From Candidatus Gastranaerophilales bacterium (GTDB lineage Bacteria > Cyanobacteriota > Vampirovibrionia > Gastranaerophilales > Gastranaerophilaceae): a stretch of 64,000 nt of DNA. Below, in pieces: positions 8,181-16,500 of this stretch. Every line of letters begins with the position of its first letter. Position 1 is the first letter of the stretch. The notes beneath the pieces were generated by a model, which searched no databases, was not told the DNA's origin, and was given only the letters and a program-made list of their open reading frames with translations. Position numbers and translations under genes: made by a program. The stretch covers positions 1 to 64,000 of the forward strand of contig CALUWM010000009.1 of NCBI GenBank assembly GCA_944324485.1, read 5' to 3'.

Positions 8181-9188
8181 TTAAACTTCTTCATCCAGTG
8201 TTATTATTGCATTTGCTCCTGTCATGCCTGCACCAAATGCACTAAGCATAACTTTTGCTGGTAGTTTTATTTTACCATTATCTATTGATTCTCTTATTGC
8301 AACAGGGATTGATGCAGCTGACATATTTCCGTAAAATTCTATATTTGAAATAACTTTTGAATTATCTATTGTAAGCCTATCTGCTAAAGCATCTATCATT
8401 CTTTGGTTTGATTGATGTGGAATAAAATAATCTATTTCTTTTACGTCAGTTTTTGTGGTTTCAAGTAATTCTTCAAGTTTTGGTGGTATAGTGTGCATAA
8501 CAAATTTATACACATCTTTGCCTTTCATTTCTATAAAGGGTTTAACATGATGAGTCATGTCTTTTAATAATGGGCAGTTTTTGCCTTGTGTTTTTAAAGT
8601 AATATAGTCTCCGCAATCCCCGTCTGATATAAGGTTAATTCCTATAATATCATCCTTTTGTTCTTCTGTTGCGCTTATTATCATAGCGCCTGCACCATCA
8701 CCAAAAAGTACACATACTGATCTATCTGTCCAGTCTGTAAATTTTGTTGTTGCATCTGTTGCTACGATTAAAATATTTTTATATAATCTCGATTTTATAA
8801 AAGCTCTTGCTGTTTCCATTGCATATATAAAACCTGAACATGCAGCTTTTATGTCAAAACAGGCAGCATTTTTAGCTCCAATAGCGGACTGAATTAAACA
8901 AGCCACAGATGGGTACACATCTTCCGGGGCAGAGGCAGCAGCTAAAATTAAATCAATATCTTCAATTTTTACTCCTCTTTTTTCAGCTCTTTTTAGTGTC
9001 TTTTTAGCGGCTTGTATGCCAAGTGTGGTAGATGTTTCATCTCCGTCTATTACTCTTCTTTCTTTTATACCTGTTCTTGTTGTAATCCATTCATCTGAGG
9101 TATCTAATATTTTTGTTAAATCATCATTTGTTATTATATTTTTTGCGACTTCAAAATCAAGACTTATTATTTTAGTATTAATTGTCAT
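8181..9188 (-). CDS. fabH: Beta-ketoacyl-ACP synthase III
   Basis: A 335-residue KAS III, which starts fatty acid synthesis by condensing an acyl-CoA primer with malonyl-ACP. The Cys-His-Asn triad is visible: C117 in KAACSGFIYAME, H258 in FIPHQSNQRMID, and N288 in YGNMSAASIP. The W32-equivalent (SDEWITTRTGIKERR) involved in CoA binding is present. The gene begins one base after the end of the oxidoreductase gamma-subunit gene, so it is almost certainly co-transcribed with it. If that enzyme makes branched acyl-CoA, this FabH could use it as primer for branched-chain fatty acids; that is inference from context. Confidence 0.94.
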   Translation of the reverse strand: MTINTKIISLDFEVAKNIITNDDLTKILDTSDEWITTRTGIKERRVIDGDETSTTLGIQAAKKTLKRAEKRGVKIEDIDLILAAASAPEDVYPSVACLIQSAIGAKNAACFDIKAACSGFIYAMETARAFIKSRLYKNILIVATDATTKFTDWTDRSVCVLFGDGAGAMIISATEEQKDDIIGINLISDGDCGDYITLKTQGKNCPLLKDMTHHVKPFIEMKGKDVYKFVMHTIPPKLEELLETTKTDVKEIDYFIPHQSNQRMIDALADRLTIDNSKVISNIEFYGNMSAASIPVAIRESIDNGKIKLPAKVMLSAFGAGMTGANAIITLDEEV

Positions 9189-9189
9189 T

Positions 9190-9732
9190 TTATTGCCTTT
9201 CTTGCAGATAATTGTATCCTATTAAATAAGCTTCAAGATTTTTTTGTATAAGCTCTGTCTTATCTTTTAAAATCTTTTCGTAAGCTTTTTTTACTTTTTC
9301 CATCGAAAAATTATCAGTAATTTTTGAAATTATACCTAGGGCAATTGAATTTGTAGTTTTTATATTGCCAAGTTTAGTTGCTTCTTGTGTCATTGGAGCA
9401 AATATATATTTAATATCATCTCTGGTTTTATTGATTTTTGCAAGAGAAGAATTTACTATTATTGTTCCGTTTTTTTTGACTTTTGAAATAAATTTATCAA
9501 ATGATGTTTGATTAAGTGCTACTACAATATCAACCTCTTTATTTTGGAGGCTTAAGATTTCAGTATCTGAAGCATTTATCTCGCAGTTTACGGCTCCGCC
9601 TCTCATTTCAGCTCCATAACAGGGACAAAAACTGACATATTTGTTGCTTAGCATAAATATGTTTGCTAAAATTGTTCCTATTGATAAAACTCCTTGACCA
9701 CCTGAGCCTGATATAATAAAATTTCTAATCAT
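9190..9732 (-). CDS. vorC: 2-oxoacid:ferredoxin oxidoreductase, gamma subunit
   Basis: A 180-residue gamma subunit of the pyruvate/2-ketoacid:ferredoxin oxidoreductase family, needed for CoA-dependent oxidation of a 2-oxoacid. Family features are the N-terminal IISGSGGQGVLSIG glycine-rich loop, the FCPCYGAEMRGGAVNCEI motif, and the GNIKTTNSIALG segment. A frame open further upstream would add 60 residues that overlap the beta-subunit gene; I chose the ATG at 9732 because the family begins there and it overlaps the beta-subunit stop by only 8 bases. The symbol follows the VOR-type naming of its partner alpha subunit; Kor-type naming is also possible. Confidence 0.85.
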   Translation of the reverse strand: MIRNFIISGSGGQGVLSIGTILANIFMLSNKYVSFCPCYGAEMRGGAVNCEINASDTEILSLQNKEVDIVVALNQTSFDKFISKVKKNGTIIVNSSLAKINKTRDDIKYIFAPMTQEATKLGNIKTTNSIALGIISKITDNFSMEKVKKAYEKILKDKTELIQKNLEAYLIGYNYLQERQ

Positions 9733-10480
9733 TTTTAATATCCTTAAATATACCCAAAGGAAAAATTTGCGTAAGTTCGTTTTTAATTTTTTCATGTGAG
9801 TCTTTGGGTGATAATTTCCAATTTGTAGGGCAGCTTGAAAGAATTTCAACAAAGCTGAATCCAAGTCCTTGATTTTGATATTCAAAAGCTTTTTTAATAA
9901 TATTCTTTGCATTTATAATGTTTTTTATGTCATAAAGTGCGACTCTGGCTGAAAAACTTGTTCCTTCACATAGTGCAATTTGTTCTGCTGTTCTTATTGG
10001 AAAGCCATGGTATTCTTTATTTCTTCCGTTTTGGCTAGTAGTTGTAACTTGTCCCATCGCTGTTGTGGGACCAAGTTGCCCCCCAGTCATACCGTAGTTT
10101 GTGTTGTTTATGCAAATAGCAGTAATATTTTCGCCTCTAAGTGCACTATGCATAGATTCTGCTAGACCTATTGAAGCAAAATCCCCGTCTCCCTGATATG
10201 TAAACACAAATTTGTTGTTTCCTTGTGCTTTATGAGCTCTTTTTACTCCTGTTGCAACAGCGCAAGCTCTTCCATGGGGAGATTCTAAGCAATCAATATC
10301 CAGAAAATTATATAAAAAAACCGAACATCCTGATGAAGCTATTGCAACAGTGTTTTCTTTGAGATTTAATTCGTCAATAAGATGAGCAATTATTTTAATT
10401 GCGATACCATGGTCGCAACCTGGACAAAAGGTAAAATCAGAATTTTCTTTTATTGCTTTTGGAGCGCTATATACTTGCAT
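9725..10480 (-). CDS. vorA: 2-oxoacid:ferredoxin oxidoreductase, beta (thiamine-PP) subunit
   Basis: A 251-residue subunit that binds thiamine diphosphate. CPGCDHGIAIKIIAHLIDEL marks the N terminus, and the thiamine-diphosphate motif runs from YQGDGDFASIGLAES to INNTNYGMTGGQLGPTT, with the G-D-G-D and N-N metal-binding ends. The segment GRNKEYHGFPIRTAEQIA is also typical. It overlaps the alpha-subunit gene by 14 bases and the gamma-subunit gene by 8. Together with the alpha, gamma and ferredoxin subunits it forms a four-gene oxidoreductase that reduces ferredoxin. Confidence 0.88.
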   Translation of the reverse strand: MQVYSAPKAIKENSDFTFCPGCDHGIAIKIIAHLIDELNLKENTVAIASSGCSVFLYNFLDIDCLESPHGRACAVATGVKRAHKAQGNNKFVFTYQGDGDFASIGLAESMHSALRGENITAICINNTNYGMTGGQLGPTTAMGQVTTTSQNGRNKEYHGFPIRTAEQIALCEGTSFSARVALYDIKNIINAKNIIKKAFEYQNQGLGFSFVEILSSCPTNWKLSPKDSHEKIKNELTQIFPLGIFKDIKND

Positions 10481-11537
10481 AATATTCCTTTATTATATTA
10501 TCCGCTGCATTTATTATTTCTTCTTCTCGAAGCCAATTTCCTGTTGGTTTTCCTATAAAGGAAATTTTTGCATTTGAAAGAATTGCCAATCTGATATCTT
10601 TTAGCATTTGTCCCATATTCATTTCCACATCTATAAATATCGGTGTTTTTCTTGATAATTCGTTTAATTTTTTATATGGAAAAGGATACAGTGATTTTGG
10701 TCTAAAAAGACCCGCTTTAATTCCATTTTTTCTGTAATGATTACAAACAGATTTTACATGTCTTGATAAAGAACCGAATGCTACAAATATTACTTGGGCG
10801 TCTTGACATAAATATTCTTCATAATCACATTCGTTTTGTTCTATTAATTCGTATTTTTTATAAAGATTTATTATGTGTTGATTTAGTTTTGTTTGATTTG
10901 GTTCAAGAGAATGTATATTTCTTGAGGGACGGGAGTTTGCTCCATCAAGTCTCCAAGAGGAATTATCTATTTGTGGATACGGGTTTTCTGTTAATTCAGC
11001 CGGTTCTGCCATTTGACCCAATAATCCATCTGCAAGCAAGATTACAGGATTTCTGTATTTTTGCGCAAGATGAAATGCTTTATATGTTAAATCTATGCAC
11101 TCTTGGACATTAGATGGTGAAAGTACGATAGTATGATAGTCCCCGTTTCCCCCTCCTATTGTTGCTTGATTATAATCTCCTTGTGAAGGAAAAATATAAC
11201 CTTGCCCGGGACCCGCTCTCATAACATTAACAACTACAATAGGAAGTTCATCTGAGCATGCGTATGAAATTGCTTCTTGCATTAGTGAAACAGCGCATGA
11301 TGAGCTTGAAGTCATAACTTTTGCACCTGTTGAAGCCGCACCAAGTGCCATATTTATTGCTGCAATTTCTGATTCTGCACAAACGTACGCTAAATTTTTT
11401 TCTTGCATTTTTTGACTTAAATATTCGCCAATTTCTGTTTGTGGTGTAATAGGGTATCCGAAATAACAAGTACAGCCACAATTAAGTGCTGCTTTTGCTA
11501 TTGCAATATTACCTTTTAAAAGCTCTTTTTCACTCAT
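10467..11537 (-). CDS. vorB: 2-oxoacid:ferredoxin oxidoreductase, alpha subunit (VorB-like)
   Basis: A 356-residue alpha subunit resembling VorB, the 3-methyl-2-oxobutanoate (branched-chain oxoacid) type. Diagnostic segments are KGNIAIAKAALNCGC, YFGYPITPQTEIGEYL, ESEIAAINMALGAASTGAKVMTS (split here into shorter recognisable blocks E-x-E-x-A-A and G-A-K-V-M-T), RAGPGQGYIFPSQGDYN and the DGLLGQMAEP motif. It carries no iron-sulfur cluster itself; electrons pass through the ferredoxin subunit encoded immediately upstream, with a 4-base overlap. Substrate specificity between branched-chain oxoacids and 2-oxoglutarate cannot be settled from sequence. Confidence 0.87.
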   Translation of the reverse strand: MSEKELLKGNIAIAKAALNCGCTCYFGYPITPQTEIGEYLSQKMQEKNLAYVCAESEIAAINMALGAASTGAKVMTSSSSCAVSLMQEAISYACSDELPIVVVNVMRAGPGQGYIFPSQGDYNQATIGGGNGDYHTIVLSPSNVQECIDLTYKAFHLAQKYRNPVILLADGLLGQMAEPAELTENPYPQIDNSSWRLDGANSRPSRNIHSLEPNQTKLNQHIINLYKKYELIEQNECDYEEYLCQDAQVIFVAFGSLSRHVKSVCNHYRKNGIKAGLFRPKSLYPFPYKKLNELSRKTPIFIDVEMNMGQMLKDIRLAILSNAKISFIGKPTGNWLREEEIINAADNIIKEYYASI

Positions 11538-11746
11538 TCTTTATAGACTTCCGTTATAGCTATTTCGGGACACATAATGGCACATTGGCTACACCCCAGA
11601 CATTGATTTTCTTTATCTTCAAATTTTACTATAAATTCACCTGTTTTCCCAATTTCATCACTTTTTTTGATGAGTCCTTTGGGACAAACATCCATACATA
11701 AATAACAAGATTTGCATTTATTTTTGTCAAGTTTTATGTATGACAT
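11534..11746 (-). CDS. vorD: Oxidoreductase ferredoxin (delta) subunit, 2x[4Fe-4S]
   Basis: A 70-residue ferredoxin with two complete cluster-binding motifs, CKSCYLCMDVCP and CLGCSQCAIMCP, so it should hold two [4Fe-4S] clusters. As the first gene of the leftward run and overlapping the alpha-subunit gene by 4 bases, it most likely transfers electrons from the thiamine-bound substrate to a free ferredoxin. The promoter should lie in 11747-11838, shared with the divergent sugar porter gene. Confidence 0.9.
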   Translation of the reverse strand: MSYIKLDKNKCKSCYLCMDVCPKGLIKKSDEIGKTGEFIVKFEDKENQCLGCSQCAIMCPEIAITEVYKE

Positions 11747-11826
11747 TATTTAACCCCCGACTTTACCCATGTGTCTAAATATATTGTCTCACAAAATAAA
11801 AAAAAGTGAATTTGTAAATATAATGG

Positions 11827-11832
11827 TATAAT
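11827..11832 (+). promoter_or_regulatory. Leaderless-type -10 box of sugar porter gene
   Basis: A perfect TATAAT ends 6 bases before the ATG at 11839, with no Shine-Dalgarno sequence between. A TTGTAA at 11812 is too close to be the matching -35 and the spaced position (11804-11809) is poor, so promoter strength is uncertain. Confidence 0.45.
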
Positions 11833-11838
11833 ATATAT

Positions 11839-13167
11839 ATGAGAAATTACTTATTTTTATATATTTGCGCTCTTATGGCTTCTTTAGGCGGACTTTTGAG
11901 CGGCTACGATACAGGTGTTATTTCCGGTGCTTTGTTATATATAAACCAGAGTTTTGAATTAACACCTTCAATGCTTGGTTTTTTGGTTAGTTCAGTTTCA
12001 ATAGGTGCTATTATTGGTGCTTTAGTCAATGGAGCATTAATAGATAAAATAGGTCGGAAAAAGGTGCTTTTAATTACCGCTTTTATTTTTATTATAGCTT
12101 CTATTTTTTGCTATTTATCACAAAATATAGTTCAGTTGATATTATCTAGAATGTTAATAGGTTGTGCTGTTGGAGCAGTGAGCTTTGCAGGGCCTTTATA
12201 TTTATCTGAAATTTCAGTTAAGGAAAAACGTGGTGAAATAGTATCTTTTCATCAACTAGCTATAACTTTTGGTATACTTTTTTCTTATTTAACAAATTAT
12301 TTTTGTGCAAATCTTGATAGCAACTGGCGTATTATGTTACTTGTTGGTGCTTTTCCGGCGATTATATTGTTTATTGCCATGGTGTTTTTTCATGATACTC
12401 CACGTTGGTACGTTACTAAGGGAAAAATCGAAAAAGCTAAATCTGTTTTAAAACAAATAGACAGCAAAATGAATATAGATTTAGAGATTGAAAATATTAA
12501 AAAAACTCTTGGTCAAAGTGAAAAAATAAAGTTTGAAAAAAAATTAATTATGCCTTTTATAATTGGCATTGGTATTATGTTTGCTCAAATTGCAACCGGT
12601 ATAAATGCAATTATATATTATGCACCTACTATATTTAAAATGGTTGGTTTTTCGTCTAATCAAGATGTTTTATTTGCGACAATATTTATTGGATTGATAA
12701 ATTTTCTTATGACTTTTGTTGCAATTGTTCTTGTAGATAAAATCGGAAGAAAACCACTTTTATATATTGGTTTAAGTGGTATGCTTATAAATCTTTTGAT
12801 TTTAGCTATGACGTTTTGTTTTGATTTTGTGTTTGTAAAATATCTTGCTGTTATTTGTTGTGCATTATATATTGTTTCTTTTTCAATGTCTTTAGGGCCT
12901 GTTGGTTTGTTGTTAGTTGCTGAGGTTTTCCCTTTAAGATATCGTGGAAGTGCCATGAGTATAGCTATTTTATCAAATTTTGTATTTAATTTTATTGTTA
13001 CAGGATTATTTCCGATTTCAATTCATAAAATCGGCGGATGTGCAACATTTTTAATATTTGCTTTATTATGTGTAATTTCTTTGTTGTTTGTTAAGTATGT
13101 TGTTCCTGAAACCAAAGGCGTCAGTCTAGAAGAAATTGAAGCAAAAATGGGAAAGCTTATGAGTTAA
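11839..13167 (+). CDS. Sugar porter family MFS transporter (GalP/XylE/AraE-like)
   Basis: A 442-residue, 12-helix major facilitator of the sugar porter family, likely a proton symporter for a hexose or pentose. Family signatures are GYDTGVISGALLYI in helix 1, DKIGRKK in the first cytoplasmic loop and its repeat DKIGRKPLL after helix 8, ISVKEKRGEIVSFHQLAITFG, QIATGINAIIYYAPTIF in helix 7, and the C-terminal PETKGVSLEEIE. Length is typical. Its stop overlaps the 3' end of the convergent small gene at 13157-13558 by 11 bases. The exact sugar is not predictable. Confidence 0.9.
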   Translation: MRNYLFLYICALMASLGGLLSGYDTGVISGALLYINQSFELTPSMLGFLVSSVSIGAIIGALVNGALIDKIGRKKVLLITAFIFIIASIFCYLSQNIVQLILSRMLIGCAVGAVSFAGPLYLSEISVKEKRGEIVSFHQLAITFGILFSYLTNYFCANLDSNWRIMLLVGAFPAIILFIAMVFFHDTPRWYVTKGKIEKAKSVLKQIDSKMNIDLEIENIKKTLGQSEKIKFEKKLIMPFIIGIGIMFAQIATGINAIIYYAPTIFKMVGFSSNQDVLFATIFIGLINFLMTFVAIVLVDKIGRKPLLYIGLSGMLINLLILAMTFCFDFVFVKYLAVICCALYIVSFSMSLGPVGLLLVAEVFPLRYRGSAMSIAILSNFVFNFIVTGLFPISIHKIGGCATFLIFALLCVISLLFVKYVVPETKGVSLEEIEAKMGKLMS

Positions 13168-13558
13168 GGTATTTTTCGTAAGCAATTTTTGCATAGCCTG
13201 TTATTTCGCCTAAATTTTTTTCATTGCCTAAATAGTCTAAAATTTCTTGTTTATTTCCTCTTTTTAAGACTATACTTATCATATTGCCTTCATCTTCTAT
13301 TTCGTATGCAACTGATAGTGTTCTTTCATTTGGAGTGTCCTTATCCATCGATGGAGATACGTATAAAAGATATTTTTCTCCTTTATCTGTAAAGCTTTCA
13401 TAAAAGGTATCGAATTTGCCTTCTTCGGATATTTCCAGTCTTCCTTTTTTATATAGCTTAATGGCAGCTTCTTTTGCCATATCATCTATTGTTTTTTCCA
13501 TTTTATGACCTTTATAGTTTGTATTTGTATTTATATTATTGTTGTTGTTTATTTGCAT
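13157..13558 (-). CDS. Small acidic protein coupled to the giant RelA/SpoT-domain gene
   Basis: I do not recognise a family. The 133-residue protein starts MQINNNNNINTNTNYKG, an Asn-rich segment followed by YKG that resembles the FKG-type N-terminal signature seen elsewhere in this window. The rest is a compact, charged domain with alternating beta-like segments and no membrane helix. The start at 13558 lies 23 bases inside the upstream gene and has GAGG nine bases before it; an internal ATG at 13501 with AAGG upstream would give 114 residues. Overlap with the gene for a toxin-like giant protein makes a cognate immunity protein or chaperone an attractive idea, but that is context only. Confidence 0.6.
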   Translation of the reverse strand: MQINNNNNINTNTNYKGHKMEKTIDDMAKEAAIKLYKKGRLEISEEGKFDTFYESFTDKGEKYLLYVSPSMDKDTPNERTLSVAYEIEDEGNMISIVLKRGNKQEILDYLGNEKNLGEITGYAKIAYEKYLNS

Positions 13559-16500
13559 TTTTCATTTCCTCGACTCTTGCGTGTAAGTCTAAAACGCCAT
13601 CAAGACTTATTATATATAATTCTTGTTCGGTTAGGTTTGATGTTAAAGAAGGATAATCTCTTAAATCGGGTAATTCAATATCAATACCTAATTCTTGTTT
13701 TCTGCTTGCTATGTATATGTCATTATAATATCTTTGAAACTCATCAATTAGTTTGGTACTGCCTTGACTTTTGTCAATTTGTTTCATTTTATTTATTGCA
13801 TTTTTTAAATCATCATATATAGGTTCAGATACTGTTTCTTTATCACTCATTATATCATAAATTATGTGTTCTGTTTCAGCTGTATGATTTAGAACCGTTC
13901 CTCTGTATTGAAGTTCTGTTTGTTGTCCGTAAGAATTGACAACATTAAATTGAGCTCCTGTGTAGCCGCTTTTTTTAATGCCGGCATTGTTTGTAGTTAT
14001 TGTTGCACTTTTTGTAGGAATTTCTTTAATAAATTTGGTTTGAGATATTGTATCAAATAGGTATGAATTACCTTTGTCATCAACCCTTATTTCATATTGG
14101 CTGTCTTTAGGGTTTGTTTCTGTTAATTCGTAAATATCTTGATACCATTTAGCATAAGTTTTTTGTATTTTTTCAACTTGTGCTGCACTAAGGTATGGAA
14201 TGCCATTTGGACCTGAGTAATTATTGATTTCGCTTATTACTATTTCTCCATTAGCTATGCTCCTACATAAATTATCAACAAATTCTTGTGCTTGAATTTC
14301 TGCAAGTCCGTTTAAAACTTCATTTTCAATACTTTGATAGTATTGTATTTTTTCTTTCGGAACACTTGTTAAATCACCTTCTAAGTATTTACTTAAAAAT
14401 TCGGTATCTTGTTTTTCAAGCCCGTCTATTTCTAGTTTTGATATTGTTTCAGGTGTTATTTTCCCTGATTCAACAATTATTCTTACACCCTGACTGTCTC
14501 CAACCAGTGCTCTTGCATCAGCAATGGTTTCAGGTAAATCAGTTTTTAATTCAAGTACTTTATTTTTTAGCTTGCTTAAAGTTGAACTTTTACCTTTTGC
14601 CCTTGCTGTGATTGTTATGGTGCCTGCTTCTGCAACGTATGCTTCATTTTTGTTTATTGGAATATCACCTTCTATTGTGTAACCAAGGCTTTCTGCGATT
14701 TCTCTTAATGTGTCTATTGTATATGTACCGCTCTTGTGTTCTGCTACAAGTTCTCCAGCCAGCCTATCTATCTGTTGATATGCCTCTCCTTTTGTTATTA
14801 TTTCTTGAGCTGCACTTAGTCTTGTTGAACTTACCGGTTCACCTTTAGCTATTGCTTTATCAATAGCTTCATTATATGTTTTTGTTGCATAATATTCGTA
14901 AGGATTATCTATCCTTAGGGTTTCTGCGTCTATATCAGTCATTCTTGTGTATTCAGATAATCTGCTTGCAGGTATAGATATATCTCCTTCAAGTAATTTT
15001 GGGGGCTCGACATATATTGTATTCTTGGAATATGCCGTGCTTACAGTCTCTGCTATATCGCTATTTAAAACTCTATCTCCTTCAGTAAATGTTGTTTCTA
15101 CATAATCGTCAGGAGTTTGAGTTTCAATTAGTTTTTGGGGTTCGATATCATCTAATACAACCCCTTTAAGGACCTCATCTGCTTTAGGTGTATAACTTTC
15201 ACTATATAATGATGCTATTGCTTTATAGCCCCTTATACCGCTCATTATATCGATGAACCCTGCCAAACTGTTTCCTTTTAGGTTAAAATTACCTGTTGTT
15301 AAATAATCAGCGCCAACACTTAATCCTACGTCAGTGACCGTTTCTATTCCTATTCCTAATATTGAAGCTGATTTAAGACTCATACCTCTATTTAAGAGTA
15401 GTTCTTTTGCTTTTGCTCCAAGTTGACTTGCATTTTTACCTATACCCATACCTATTGCAATCATTGTGGCTTCACTTATTGTATCTGTGAATAATTTTGT
15501 CCATTCTTCTGCGCTTTCTTTTTTTGAATTTGTTAGCATATTAATTCCATCGGATAGGTTATCAATTCCGGCTCCAACTAGAGCTCCTATACCAAATGCC
15601 GGACAAATAAAACTTAAGCCTATTGAACCTATTGAAATAATTGCAGAAAGTTTACTTGCATAGGTATCCATATCATTAATGTAGTCATTTAGTATGTTTT
15701 GAAGATCGCTATCCCCTAATGCTTTTTTGTATGATTCAAAATATTGTTGTGAAATTTCTTCTAATGTTAGTCCATTGGTTTCTTCAAAACTTTTTTCAAA
15801 TCTGTTGCATAAAATATTATTGGATTTTACATCTCTATTTATTTGAAAAATCATTGCTTCAAATACATTGGATTTATCAACGTATTGCATATATGCGTAA
15901 TTGTCGCCGCTTTCGTATAGTCGTTCTATTTCTGCCGGATTGTATATGTATTCTCTTAGTCCGTTATTTTCTGTGTATTCACCTAAACTACTTAACATAT
16001 AGCCATTTTCGTCAGGTTCTATACTGATAACGTATTCTATCTCGCCGTTTTCATTTAATCTGGCGTTAAGTCCTTTAATATTTCCTTCTGAATATATACT
16101 TCTTGAAATTAAATCTTTTGAGTCTTCGCTGTTTAAAATAGAGTCATAATATGTGTTAAATTGTTCTATTGCGCTTTCAGTGTCTCCGTTATTTAAATTT
16201 AAAAATTCGCTAAACACATCTTCAAGAGGTTTTTCACTCAGTGTTTCTTGAATTTGATAAGCAGAATAATAGCCCATGTTTGCTGATGAATACATATAAT
16301 TTTTTTGTATGTAATCTTCAATATATTCAGGATTATATTCAGCTCCTGTGAAAAATTCATACATTAAATTAAAATCATCGCTTATTTTTGTGTCGTAAAA
16401 ATTTTCATTTGTTATTGTTTCATTATTTAATTTGTAATTAAAAGTTATAAAGGGGTTTGTTTCTATTCCTTCAATGTCGCTAAATTTTTCGGGTTCATTT

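Noticed and set aside
9733-9912. Upstream extension of the gamma subunit
   Set aside because: The 60 extra residues overlap the beta-subunit gene and have no counterpart in the family.
13470-13830. Plus-strand frames around the giant gene's end
   Set aside because: No ribosome site or family signature; they are shadows of the two leftward genes.
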